A program made the position numbers and the translations under genes. Of a stretch of DNA of 64,000 bases, positions 8,475-17,344 are shown one piece after another. The notes below the pieces were generated by a model. That model saw nothing but the letters and a program-made list of their open reading frames with translations. It did no database searches and had not been told where the DNA came from. Position 1 is the stretch's first letter. Each line of letters opens with the position of its first letter. This DNA comes from Paeniglutamicibacter sp. Y32M11 (GTDB lineage Bacteria; Actinomycetota; Actinomycetes; Actinomycetales; Micrococcaceae): assembly GCF_019285735.1 (NCBI RefSeq), contig NZ_CP079107.1:2046001-2110000 (forward strand), written 5' to 3'.

Positions 8475-8851
8475 ACAACTTTTTTGCCGACGATGCACTA
8501 CACCTTAGCCACTGTCCATGCTGCTGACCGTGGCACCGTTCGTCACTGTATTCCTGTAGTGACCGGGGTTGCATACGATGAGCCATCGGCGGCGCCCGCA
8601 GAGTCTCCCTAGGCGCGATGGGCGTTTAGGCTGGTGGGTCCGAAGAGCTCGCGGAACCAGCCAAATGAAGGAGCAATTAAGTCCCCCTCAGCAAAACGCA
8701 GCGTCAGTGCCCAACACTAGGTAGCGGAATGCCGCCGGTGCCCCGAAAGACGATTCATCAGTTGGACGTCGGAGGGGCAGCTCAAAGTATCTCCATAATT
8801 TCCACAAAGGCCCAGAATCACCATGTACCGCAGCTTTGGCTATCTCATCCC
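8475..8851. other. Gene-free stretch
   Basis: No open frame with a ribosome site and protein-like composition is visible on either strand, and I see no hairpin of note. It separates the flavin oxidoreductase from the VanZ-like remnant and may include the upstream region of that lost gene. Confidence 0.5.
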
Positions 8852-9354
8852 ATGTTTCTGGTCGGGGTCGTGCTCCTGTAGGCAGTCACGCTGGTGGCGA
8901 ATTGGAAAAAGATCCGGACACGGAAGATCGACTGGCTGCGGCTTGTCGTCGAGTGGTGCACCCTTGCTTGGCTCTTGGACATTGGTCTCATCGCCCTCAT
9001 GCCGACGTCCGGAGTATTCGGGGAACATGCTATTTCGCTGGTGCCCCTGCAAGAACTCATCCTTCATGGACCGGCTACTCGGTCCTCAAAGAGGGTGCGG
9101 CGAACATCTTCCTGTTCGCGAGCGGTTAGGTGGCTTTGTCTCTGTATAGGCGGGCATCAGCATTGCAGACCGCACTGGTGTCCACCGGAATCGCACTGGT
9201 GATTGAAGGGCTGCAATACGTCTTGGTCCTCGGACGCATCAGCAGCATAGACGACCTGTTGTGGGCCTTTACCGGCGGCCTGCTCGGCGGCGCCGGTGGC
9301 GTCCTATGTCGGAAACGCGTCAAGACGAAGCGCAGGTCTACGACCCGCCTCTAG
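8852..9354 (+). pseudogene. VanZ-like membrane protein, broken
   Basis: Three pieces of one VanZ-family protein can be read. From the ATG at 8852, MFLVGVVLL runs into TAG at 8879-8881. The same frame continues with a membrane segment ending IGLIALMPTSGVFGEHAISLVPLQEL. A frameshift near 9070 moves to the frame reading GYSVLKEGAANIFLFASG, which stops at TAG 9127-9129 and then resumes with VIEGLQYVLVLGRISSIDDLLW, the conserved VanZ C-terminal region with its acidic pair. Two nonsense codons and one frameshift make it non-functional as a single chain. Confidence 0.7.
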
Positions 9355-9499
9355 GAATCCGCGGCGTGCCTCAGACATGGTGCTTCTTATTCGGCGTCGC
9401 GCCTCAATTCGTTGTCCGTACGCCCAATCCTCACTGGGACACCCAGAAGCATCCAATTGCTCTAGACGCAGCCGGTGGCGACAGATTGGCTGTAATGAT

Positions 9500-10504
9500 C
9501 TAGCTTCGTGGGTGGAAAGCCTTGCGATAATCCAAAGGCGCAATGCCCTTGACCGCCTTGAATCGCTGGCGAAACGACACCGGTGAAGCGTAACCGACAG
9601 CACTTGCGATTTCCGCTATGGAAGCTTCGCTTTCCTCCAACAGATGGCTGGCTTCGTCGATGCGCCAATTCATCACCCACTGATGAGGCGTCGTTCCAGT
9701 TTCAGCCGAGAATCGTCGAACGAAGGTGCGCTCGGACATACACGCCATTCTGGCAAATTCAGCCACCGTACGAGTCTGGCGAGGGTCGGCCGCCACCAAC
9801 GAGCGGACAACTTCTAGGGCATCCCCATCTGGTGCTCTCAAGGCCACTGGCGAACGTACAAATTGTGCTTGACCTCCTGTGCGGTGGGGAGCCATGACCA
9901 TGGACCTAGAAACGGTTGTTGCCACTTGTCCGCCACAGAGCATACGGATGAGATGGATGCACAGGTCGATTCCTGCCGCAACGCCGGCAGACGTCCAAAC
10001 TCTGTTGTTGCCCACAAAGAGCACCGACGGCTCAACGTTGACGTCGGGATACCGTGTAGCCAACGCGCTGGCCAATCCCCAATGGGTCGTTGCGGCTTCA
10101 CCATCCAACAAGCCGGTTTCCGCTAAGACGAACGCGCCCGAGCAAAGCGAGGCAACAACGGCACCCCGACGGTGCGCTTCCCTGATCACGTCCAAGTATT
10201 TGGCTTCGGGAATTACGTTGGAGTCACCCAACCCGGGAACAAGAACAACATCGGCCGCCTCGGCCCAAGCCAATGACGCATCAGGGGCGCACTGAGCACC
10301 TTCAGTGAGTGGAACCAGACTCATTCCATCGGAACAACGTCGAAGTTCAATGTCCAGGGGCGGGGATGAGAGCCGTTCGGGGGACCACGTCTCGGTGATA
10401 ATGGCGACATCAAACATCCGGGCACCAGGAAGGAGTAGAAGGGCGACAGAAAGCATCAATTGAGTATATGGCGGAAAATCATCGGACAGTGTCAGATCTG
10501 CCAC
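9500..10504 (-). CDS. GlxA family regulator (DJ-1/PfpI domain plus AraC helix-turn-helix)
   Basis: A 334-residue transcription factor with an N-terminal DJ-1/PfpI-like domain (about residues 16-185, including the nucleophile-elbow sequence ASLCSGAFVLAETGLLDG) and a C-terminal AraC DNA-binding domain (about 240-330: FARMACMSERTFVRRF, and the second motif IAEIASAVGYASPVSFRQRFK). The family usually senses small metabolites and activates neighbouring genes. The GTG start at 10504 gives the full N-terminus; an ATG 16 codons later is an alternative. The divergent cysteine hydrolase starts 37 bases away, so that gene is its likely target. Confidence 0.9.
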   Translation of the reverse strand: MADLTLSDDFPPYTQLMLSVALLLLPGARMFDVAIITETWSPERLSSPPLDIELRRCSDGMSLVPLTEGAQCAPDASLAWAEAADVVLVPGLGDSNVIPEAKYLDVIREAHRRGAVVASLCSGAFVLAETGLLDGEAATTHWGLASALATRYPDVNVEPSVLFVGNNRVWTSAGVAAGIDLCIHLIRMLCGGQVATTVSRSMVMAPHRTGGQAQFVRSPVALRAPDGDALEVVRSLVAADPRQTRTVAEFARMACMSERTFVRRFSAETGTTPHQWVMNWRIDEASHLLEESEASIAEIASAVGYASPVSFRQRFKAVKGIAPLDYRKAFHPRS

Positions 10505-10541
10505 TCACGGATTTCGGGCCAATCCCGGCAGAGTTGAAACT

Positions 10542-11210
10542 ATGAATGCGATCGACCTCAATGCCCTTGACCACTCTGACCACTCTGACCACTCTGACGG
10601 CTCTGCGACTTCTCAACGGTCATCACGCGGTGCACATAGCGAACTTCGAATTTCACCGAACACGGCGCTCATCGTCATCGATGTACAACAAACATTTGAC
10701 GATCATGGCTACTGGGGGGAGCGGGATAACCCGGATGCCGAAAACAATATCCTCCGACTCGTTGGTCACTGGCAGAATAGAGGACTTCCTCTGGTCATGG
10801 TGATGCACACGTCGACGCGACCTGAATCAACGTTTCACCCGGACCGGACCAGTTCACAGCTCAAGCCCTTCCTGGCGAATATCAAGCCGACCTTGGCCGT
10901 TGCGAAAACAGTGAACTCCTCGTTCCTTGGCTCACCGGACCTTGCGGGTTGGCTCACTGCCAATGGCATCAAACAGGTAGTTCTTTGCGGCATACAAACC
11001 AACATGTGTGTCGAGACCACAGCGCGTATGTCCGGCAACTTGGGTTTCAGCACGGTTATGGCCATCGACGCCTGCCACACGTTTGATCTTCAAGGTCCAG
11101 ATGGTTCGGTGATACAGGCAGCGGAGCTATCCAAGTCCACGGCAACCAACCTGTTTGGCGGTGGCTTTGCCGACGTCGTGACAACCCAAACCATCATGGA
11201 AAGCTTCTAG
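10542..11210 (+). CDS. Isochorismatase-like cysteine hydrolase
   Basis: A 222-residue cysteine hydrolase of the isochorismatase/nicotinamidase superfamily, which hydrolyses amides or enol ethers in the cytosol. The catalytic triad is present: Asp47 in ALIVIDVQ, Lys122 in AKTVNSSF, and Cys156 in CGIQTNMCVETTAR, with the cis-peptide region just before it. The isochorismatase-type fold begins at about residue 40; the first 35 residues are an unusual extension with three Asp-His-Ser units. It is divergent from a GlxA regulator across 37 bases. The substrate is not identifiable. Confidence 0.88.
   Translation: MNAIDLNALDHSDHSDHSDGSATSQRSSRGAHSELRISPNTALIVIDVQQTFDDHGYWGERDNPDAENNILRLVGHWQNRGLPLVMVMHTSTRPESTFHPDRTSSQLKPFLANIKPTLAVAKTVNSSFLGSPDLAGWLTANGIKQVVLCGIQTNMCVETTARMSGNLGFSTVMAIDACHTFDLQGPDGSVIQAAELSKSTATNLFGGGFADVVTTQTIMESF
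10571..10597 (+). repeat. Three tandem copies of a 9-bp unit in the hydrolase 5' end
   Basis: CCACTCTGA is repeated exactly three times head to tail, encoding the Asp-His-Ser repeats at residues 10-19 of the hydrolase. The unit is a multiple of three, so copy-number change would alter length but not frame. Confidence 0.9.
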
Positions 11211-11462
11211 GGGAGCTGACTGCATGGCTTGGTCTACCGCCGCAACCCGGCTGAACCCCGTTATCCACCGAAATACTTAGGTCCAGCTGTATGGGGACAT
11301 ATTAGATGCAGTCACGTCGCTACGTAGGTCAAACTTCTCAATCAGCCTGAGTCTGAGCCGGCTGTCATTTACCGGCAGCAGCTGCGCTGAATGTCCAACT
11401 TCGCCGCACCCGACTTGGAACGTCCGTACGTGGAACGCTCACCGAGACACCTGGATGGTCGC

Positions 11463-11783
11463 TCAGCCGTTTTCCCTGCCGGGCAACGGCGCTCCGGCAA
11501 GAAAGGCACGATATTCTTCCTGCACATCACCATCGATTGAAGGCTGGACATTGCTGTAGCGAGCATCTGTGCGATCTCGTTTCGGTCCGGAAATCCAGTA
11601 CTCGTCTCCGGTCTCGAGGTCTACGAAATTTGAGTCGAATGTCCCTGTTACGTGGCTGAGAGCAAGATTGCGGAAGTACGCCGTCCTCCAAGACTTCGAG
11701 AACCGGAGTCGAGTGATCCACGCGGGTCCACGATCGGTGTTGTGGCCCGTCTTGAGTTGAACGTACATTATGCGTTCTGCCAT
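11463..11783 (-). CDS. Conserved actinobacterial small protein
   Basis: A 106-residue soluble protein of a conserved actinobacterial type that is often mislabelled in databases as a deoxyxylulose-phosphate synthase; it has none of that enzyme's domains. Recognisable stretches are MYVQLKTGHNTDRGPAWI, FSKSWRTAYFRN, and DEYWISGPKRDRTDARY, with a C-terminal AFLAGAPLPGRENG. The ATG at 11783 or the one five codons later (MYVQL) may be the true start; neither has a strong ribosome site. Function is unknown. The preceding 250 bases (11211-11462) show nothing coding. Confidence 0.8.
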   Translation of the reverse strand: MAERIMYVQLKTGHNTDRGPAWITRLRFSKSWRTAYFRNLALSHVTGTFDSNFVDLETGDEYWISGPKRDRTDARYSNVQPSIDGDVQEEYRAFLAGAPLPGRENG

Positions 11784-11988
11784 GGATCTACCGTAATCCG
11801 TCTGGGGCTGGCCGTCTAGAAACCGAATGTCGGTATTGGATCTGCGATCTCGCTTCGATCCTAGGACGTACCGTCTGGAGGCGATTTAAGCGGTCCCGCG
11901 GAAGCGATAGCGGCCCGGAAAATTATGCATATTTCCCGATCTGGCATAGTACGTTCCTATATCCATCCAATGGTCATGTACGCGGAAA

Positions 11989-13074
11989 TCAAGCCGTCAA
12001 AATGAGCGCGGACCGGTAACCATCTGCCTCGAGGCAAGACATTTCGTCTAGTTCCTGGATAGGAATGGGAAGGCACGTAACGTCTACCCAGGTTTCCCCG
12101 CTGTCACTGTTCACCCACGAATCATCGAGCACCAGAACTGGGTTTTCTGTAGACCCTGCTGTCCCATGACAGAGTACCCAATGCGGGATGTCGTAGCCGA
12201 GCATCTGTTGCAGCGACACCAGCAAGAGGACCCGTGCGCCGTTGCTCACCGCTTCTCGGATCTTCACGATCTCCAAGCGCGTAGTAGTCAGTGGTAGTCC
12301 GGTTGTCTCAGCTTGGCGGCGCGATTCGGCCTGAAGGATGCCGCGCCAGCTGCGTTCGGCCTCGGGGTAGTAATCCACGATCACAGGCTTGTCGGTATCC
12401 AACGACACCGTAACCGAACTGTCTGGCCAGCGCTCCGCGACTGCAAGACCCAATCCGATCGGCTCACAGGCCATGAAGTTGGTAGCTTGACGCCACAGCA
12501 GCAGTTCCGAGGTGCGCAGGTCATCCAGGGCGGCGATGCTGGTGGTTTCCCCATGCGCGGCCAGCGCCGCAACCGCCGCGCAGGTGAAGTTCTCGCTTTG
12601 CTGGTAATGAGAGGTGCGCAGGTAGCGGGCAGGATGCAGCCAGTGCACGTACCCGGCTAGTGGAATCGAGGCTGAAGCATCCATGGCGTAGCGAGGCGCG
12701 GGCAACGCCTGAAATCCGGTCTGCTCGGCCAAGGTGGCCAGCGACGGATCATGTGTCCAGTGTTCCCATTTTACGCAGGCTAGATCCTGCTGATAGGCGT
12801 AATTCAGCACTCCACGGATCGTCTCTTCACCTGTTGGCGCATCGAGCGCGAGAATCCCGGCGATCTTCACATATGCCCCCGTGGAGCGTGCGGTAATTAA
12901 TGCGGCACCGGTTATGGTGCCACCGGGCGACACAATCGTCAGCAACCGAGCGTTGGCAGCCCCTGTTTCGCGTTCCCACGGACCGAGCGCGGGACCCAGA
13001 TGCCGAAGCAGCTGAGGATGGCGTTGAGGGTCGAAGTCTTGGACCGTGACGTGTGGTGCTGCGTGCTGTGACAT
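11989..13074 (-). CDS. GNAT-like plus peptidase C39-like family protein
   Basis: A 361-residue protein with two parts. Residues 1-130 resemble a degenerate GNAT acetyltransferase-like domain. Residues 150-361 match the C39-like papain-fold family (DUF3335 type): the oxyanion Gln and nucleophile Cys region HYQQSENFTCAAVAALA, the central ARVLLLVSLQQMLGYDIPHWVLCHG with a probable catalytic His, and VLDDSW with the Asp. It is the last gene of the siderophore-uptake locus, 54 bases after the permease. It could cleave or modify a peptide, perhaps a peptidic siderophore, but this is inference from position only. Confidence 0.72.
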   Translation of the reverse strand: MSQHAAPHVTVQDFDPQRHPQLLRHLGPALGPWERETGAANARLLTIVSPGGTITGAALITARSTGAYVKIAGILALDAPTGEETIRGVLNYAYQQDLACVKWEHWTHDPSLATLAEQTGFQALPAPRYAMDASASIPLAGYVHWLHPARYLRTSHYQQSENFTCAAVAALAAHGETTSIAALDDLRTSELLLWRQATNFMACEPIGLGLAVAERWPDSSVTVSLDTDKPVIVDYYPEAERSWRGILQAESRRQAETTGLPLTTTRLEIVKIREAVSNGARVLLLVSLQQMLGYDIPHWVLCHGTAGSTENPVLVLDDSWVNSDSGETWVDVTCLPIPIQELDEMSCLEADGYRSALILTA

Positions 13075-13128
13075 GGGAGCCTTTCGGTTCAGTGGGGTGA
13101 ACGGCTGGTGTGGACCGGGGCTTAGTTG

Positions 13129-15270
13129 CTAGCCGCGAGAGCGGTAGAGCAGCCAGATGAAGTACGGGGCACCGAGCAGGGAAACGATCAACCCGGCGGG
13201 TATCTGTGCCGGTGCGATCACGGTGCGGCCTAGGGTATCGGCCAGGCAGACCAACAACGCGCCGAAAACTATGGAGACCGGGATCACCCGGTGATGGCGG
13301 GCTCCCACCAGCGACCGGGCGAGGTGCGGGGCGATCAGCCCGACGAAGCCAACTACCCCCACGGCCACCACGCTGACCGCAGCGAGAAGTGCTGCAATGG
13401 ACAGTGAGATCAGCCGGGTGCGGGCCGTCTTGATGCCCAGCACCCGGGGCAGGTCTTCGTCGATGGCCAGCAGGTCAAGCTTGCGGCCCATGAGCAGTAC
13501 GAGCGGAAGGCTGAGCACCAGCACCACCAGAACTGGCACCACGTCTTCAAACTGGCGGCCATAGGTCGAGCCGGACAGCCAGGTGTAGATGCGCGGAGTT
13601 TCCCACGAGTTGATGCTCAGCAGCAGGTATGTGGTGACCGCGGAGAGAGTGTACCCCGCGCCGATGCCGATCAGCACAAAACGCTCCGGGGAGAACCCGC
13701 GACGCCAAGCCAGCGCAGTGATGGCAGCGAAGGTCGCCAAGCCCGCCACTACCGCAAAAATCACCAGCAGCGAGCGTGAGCCGCCGAAGGCGGTGACAAC
13801 TATGGATGCGCCAAGTCCGGCACCTGCGGTGATACCTAGGATCCCGGGTTCGGCCAGCGGGTTGCGCACCGTGCCCTGCACCAGGCATCCGGCGAGGCCC
13901 AGGGCGGCTCCGGCACCCAGCGCTGCCGTGGTCCGTGGTGCGCGTTCGGAGAAGGCCCGGGCAACGAGCTTCGGGGCATCATCTTGGAACCACAGGGCCA
14001 GATCTCCCAACTTCAGGAACATGCTCCCGGCTAATAGGCCCAGAATCACGGCCACGAGCAGCAAAACGAGGCCCAGTAGCATGGTAATAATGAACCGGCG
14101 GCGGCTGCGCAGTTTGCTTGCCACCTGCATCAGGTTCCGTGAGCTGGAAGCTTCGGGCAATCTCATCGCCAGGATGATAATCAGCACCCCGCCCAGGACC
14201 GCGGTGGGAACGCCGGTGGGGATGGACGCCGCGCCTTGGGCGCCGAGCAAGGCCCGAAGGACCACATCGGCCAGCAGGATCAGCAGAGCACCGATTAAAC
14301 CGGTGGCCGGAAGTAAAAACAGTTGGCGGCGCAAGACGGTCAGACGGCGCGACAGCAATCGTGTGAGCACCGGGGCACCGAGTCCCACAAAGGCGATGGG
14401 TCCGGCCAAGGAAACGGAGACGCCGGTGAGGACCACGGCACACAGGACGGCCAGGGTGCGAGTAGTGCGAACCGGGATGCCGAGCACCGCAGCGTTTTCA
14501 TCCCCCAGGGACAGCACATCCAGCCGGCGGGATAGCAGGAGGCAGATGACCAGGACCAGCAGGATCACCGGGAGGCTGCGTATGAAAGCGTCCAGGTTCA
14601 GCTGGGCCAGCGACCCCGAGCCCCAGGCGTACAAGCCCGTGGTGTTTTCCTTGAAAAGCAGCAAGATGATGCCGCTGCCGGCTTCTAGGGCTATTGCGAT
14701 GGCCGATCCGGCGAGAATTAATCGGGTGGTGGCGGTCCCGGCGCTGCGTCCGGAGATGGCCAGCACGACCCCGGCAGCCAGCAGCCCGCCGGCGAATGCG
14801 AGTGCGCTGGAGGCGAAGGTGGAAAGGCTGAGGCCCAGTGCAGCTGCCACGCACAGCGCAAAGTAGGCGCCGGAGGTGACGGCCAAGGTGTCGGGCGAGG
14901 CCAGCGGGTTGCGGGTGACCGATTGGAGCAGTGCGCCTGCTACCCCCAAGGCTAGGCCTACGGCGGCGCCCGCGCAGAGGCGCGGGAGCCGGGAGCCCGT
15001 GAAGATCTCGGCAACCCCTACCCCGCCAATACGCGTGTCATCCCCGAGGAGGGCGCGCAGCAGTTCTCCCAGGCCCACCCCTGAGGTGCCTTGGGTGAGA
15101 TGCCAGGCACCCACCAGCAGCACCGCCGCCGCCAAGGCGGCCAACAGGCCTAGGCCGGAAGCGATACTCGTGCCGGTGACCGGAGCTGAGGAATGATCCG
15201 TGCCGGTCACCGGGGTACTGACGTCTCCGGCCACGGCCGGCCGGTCTGCGTATTTTTCAACGGTGTTCAT
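13129..15270 (-). CDS. Siderophore-iron ABC transporter permease, tandem FecCD fusion (FhuB-like)
   Basis: A 713-residue membrane protein consisting of two FecCD permease units in one chain, like FhuB of enteric bacteria. The first unit (about residues 35-365) and the second (about 395-705) each carry the family landmarks: RLPRLCAGAAVGLALGVAG and RTTAALGAGAALGLAGCLVQ near their starts, NPLA loops, and GLGAPVLTRLL or GLIAPHLARSLVG before the last helices, which face the ATPase. About twenty membrane spans are expected. It lies 12 bases after the receptor gene and supplies the whole channel, so no second permease gene is needed. Confidence 0.93.
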   Translation of the reverse strand: MNTVEKYADRPAVAGDVSTPVTGTDHSSAPVTGTSIASGLGLLAALAAAVLLVGAWHLTQGTSGVGLGELLRALLGDDTRIGGVGVAEIFTGSRLPRLCAGAAVGLALGVAGALLQSVTRNPLASPDTLAVTSGAYFALCVAAALGLSLSTFASSALAFAGGLLAAGVVLAISGRSAGTATTRLILAGSAIAIALEAGSGIILLLFKENTTGLYAWGSGSLAQLNLDAFIRSLPVILLVLVICLLLSRRLDVLSLGDENAAVLGIPVRTTRTLAVLCAVVLTGVSVSLAGPIAFVGLGAPVLTRLLSRRLTVLRRQLFLLPATGLIGALLILLADVVLRALLGAQGAASIPTGVPTAVLGGVLIIILAMRLPEASSSRNLMQVASKLRSRRRFIITMLLGLVLLLVAVILGLLAGSMFLKLGDLALWFQDDAPKLVARAFSERAPRTTAALGAGAALGLAGCLVQGTVRNPLAEPGILGITAGAGLGASIVVTAFGGSRSLLVIFAVVAGLATFAAITALAWRRGFSPERFVLIGIGAGYTLSAVTTYLLLSINSWETPRIYTWLSGSTYGRQFEDVVPVLVVLVLSLPLVLLMGRKLDLLAIDEDLPRVLGIKTARTRLISLSIAALLAAVSVVAVGVVGFVGLIAPHLARSLVGARHHRVIPVSIVFGALLVCLADTLGRTVIAPAQIPAGLIVSLLGAPYFIWLLYRSRG

Positions 15271-15282
15271 TACAGGTGTAGG

Positions 15283-16350
15283 CTACTTGGCTTCCGAAGC
15301 GGAGGTCAGTGCATCGGTGAAGGCGTCCACGGCCTGGCTGGTGGATTTCGGTCCACCGGCACCCCAGACGTTCGGGAACTGGAAGGTCCGGCCTTCCTTG
15401 ACTGCGGTCAGGTTCTTCCAGATCTCACTGGATTGCAGTTCGGTGGTCCACCCGGTGCCCGCGTCATTGGAGTAGAACAGGTTGGCTTCGCCGACGCCGG
15501 CCAAGCCTTCCACGTCGGTCTGGGCCAGACCATATTCCTTATTCACACCGCCCGAGCCGAAGGACTTGTTGATTTCGTCGTTCCAGACGGGGGTCAGACC
15601 CAGTTCCTTGCCGAGCTCGGTGAACAGCGCACCGTCGGTGTATGGACGGATGGTCAGGTTGGAGCCGTCAACCCAACCGTCGAAGAACAGGAAGTCGGAG
15701 GTTGCCACCTTCACATCGGCGACCTCCTGCTTCTTCTGCGCCAGGTGGGCGTCGAATTCGTTGAGCACTGCGGTAGCGCGCTCAGTCCGTCCGGTGGCTT
15801 CGGCGACCTGCGAGAAGACGTTTTTCATGTTGCCGATGGGATCTGAGGAGTCGTTGCCCTTAACCACCAGTACTGGAACGTCACCCTTATCAAGCTGGGC
15901 CACTACAGGGTCTTCTTCGCTGAAGGCATCAACAATGATCAAATCAGGGTTCAACGCGTAGATCGAATCTAGGTCCGGCTCGCCGCGCTCTCCCACCGAG
16001 GCAACTCCCTCTGGCAGTTTCTCTGCTGTGACGTAGGTGCTGTATCCCTCTGGGGAGGCAACGCCCACCGGGGTGACGCACAGGGTCAGCGCGTCTTCAA
16101 TTTCCTGCCATTCGAGCACAACCACGCGCTTGGCTGGCTTCTCCAGCTCCAGGGTGCGGCCCAGGTCATCGGTCATCGATACCGGTTCGGTGCTGGTGGC
16201 GGTGGTGTCATCCGCGCAGGTGGCGGAGGTCGCGGCGGGGCTCTTTTCAGCAGCGGAGCTGGACACGTCGGTGGTACCGCATGCGGTGGCCGAGAACAGC
16301 AGAGCCAGGGCAGCCACGCCAGTGACGGCGCTACGGGCGAGTTTAGACAT
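15283..16350 (-). CDS. Siderophore-iron ABC transporter substrate-binding lipoprotein
   Basis: A 355-residue iron-siderophore receptor of the FecB/FepB type, exported and anchored to the outer face of the membrane by lipid. The ATG at 16350 is chosen because AAGGGA lies seven bases before it; an earlier in-frame ATG would put 45 charged residues before the signal. The signal sequence MSKLARS..ALALLFSATAC has a lipobox with Cys24. The fold is shown by RVVVLEWQEIEDALTLCVTPVGVA, ALNPDLIIVD and a C-terminal AGTGWTTELQSSEIWKNLTAVK. It stands between the ATPase and permease genes. Confidence 0.93.
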   Translation of the reverse strand: MSKLARSAVTGVAALALLFSATACGTTDVSSSAAEKSPAATSATCADDTTATSTEPVSMTDDLGRTLELEKPAKRVVVLEWQEIEDALTLCVTPVGVASPEGYSTYVTAEKLPEGVASVGERGEPDLDSIYALNPDLIIVDAFSEEDPVVAQLDKGDVPVLVVKGNDSSDPIGNMKNVFSQVAEATGRTERATAVLNEFDAHLAQKKQEVADVKVATSDFLFFDGWVDGSNLTIRPYTDGALFTELGKELGLTPVWNDEINKSFGSGGVNKEYGLAQTDVEGLAGVGEANLFYSNDAGTGWTTELQSSEIWKNLTAVKEGRTFQFPNVWGAGGPKSTSQAVDAFTDALTSASEAK

Positions 16351-16396
16351 AGGTATTCCCTTGTTGTTGAGTGTTTCGGTGGTAAGAAAGAGGTGG

Positions 16397-17227
16397 TCAG
16401 CTCTGCCGGTGGCGGCTGACCGGTTCGATGCGCAGCTTTCCGGTTCGCGCATCGGGGTGGACCTGCACGCTGATCTCGTAGACATCGGAAAGATTCTCAG
16501 TGGTGAGGACCTCAGCCGGAGTTCCGGCGGCGTGCACCCGGCCGTGTTTCATCAACACCAGGCGGTCGGCCAGTGTGGAGGCCTGATTCAGGTCATGCAG
16601 GACGATGCCAATGGCCAGCCCACTTTTACGGGCCAAGTCATGAACCAAGTCCAGGGTCTCGACCTGATATCTCAAGTCCAGGTGGTTAGTCGGCTCGTCG
16701 AGCAGCACCACATGGGTTTGCTGCGCCAGGCACACGGCCAGCCAGACACGCTGCAGTTCTCCGCCGGAAAGTTCCCCAGCAGCCTTCTGGGCCATCGCTG
16801 TGGTGCCGGTCAACTCCATGGCCCGGGCTATGGCAGCATAATCCGCCTCGGATAACCCGGCGAAACCGCGCCGATGCGGGTGGCGGCCAAAGGCGACGAT
16901 ATCTGCCACTGCCAACCCTTCCGGCGTGGAGTGGGACTGAGCGAAGAGCGTGACTTCATGGGCGAAGTCACGTCCGTTCAATGTGCTAATTTCGCGGGGT
17001 TCCCCGTGAGAACCGGTGAGCGTGATGATCCCTGAGGTGCGCTCGTGCAACCTTGCCATGGAACGTAGCAGCGTGGATTTTCCGCTGCCGTTGGGTCCAA
17101 TGAGCGCGGTGACCTGCCCCGGGGATAACCGGAAGGAGGCGCCGTCGACCACCGTGTTTTTGCCGTAGCGCAGCACCACCTCGTGGGCGTGCATACTTCC
17201 GGCCTCAGCGGTAGCTGCGCCTAGCAT
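16397..17227 (-). CDS. Siderophore-iron ABC transporter ATP-binding protein
   Basis: A 276-residue FecE/FhuC-type ATPase that drives ferric-siderophore import. All nucleotide-binding motifs are present: Walker A GPNGSGKST, the Q-loop region FAQSHSTPEG, the signature LSGGELQRVW, Walker B VVLLDEPTNHLD, and the H-loop in GIVLHDLNQAS. The start may be the ATG at 17227 or the one at 17194 (MHAHEVVLRYG), which has a better ribosome site (GGAAG). A DtxR/IdeR-type iron box lies about 50 bases upstream, so the transporter genes are probably repressed in iron-replete cells. Confidence 0.94.
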   Translation of the reverse strand: MLGAATAEAGSMHAHEVVLRYGKNTVVDGASFRLSPGQVTALIGPNGSGKSTLLRSMARLHERTSGIITLTGSHGEPREISTLNGRDFAHEVTLFAQSHSTPEGLAVADIVAFGRHPHRRGFAGLSEADYAAIARAMELTGTTAMAQKAAGELSGGELQRVWLAVCLAQQTHVVLLDEPTNHLDLRYQVETLDLVHDLARKSGLAIGIVLHDLNQASTLADRLVLMKHGRVHAAGTPAEVLTTENLSDVYEISVQVHPDARTGKLRIEPVSRHRQS

Positions 17228-17274
17228 GCGTACCGGACGGACTGAATACGTCCGATATTCCTAATTATTTTCAC

Positions 17275-17293
17275 TTAGGTAAGTCTAAGTTAA
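17275..17293. promoter_or_regulatory. DtxR/IdeR-type iron box
   Basis: The 19 bases TTAGGTAAGTCTAAGTTAA match the consensus TTAGGTTAGGCTAACCTAA at 15 positions, as counted by eye. The box sits upstream of the transporter ATPase, within the region between it and the AraC regulator. That is the expected position for iron-dependent repression. Confidence 0.75.
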
Positions 17294-17344
17294 GTACTCG
17301 GTGTCAGCAATCGATGACTTCTGACAGTAGATCAGGTTTTTCGG

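Noticed and set aside
10571-10597. CRISPR-like repeat
   Set aside because: Units are 9 bp and contiguous with no spacers; it is a coding tandem repeat. No CRISPR array was seen anywhere in the window.
13589-14866. 425-codon plus-strand frame opposite the permease
   Set aside because: Arg/Ser/Ala-rich shadow of the permease gene with no ribosome site.
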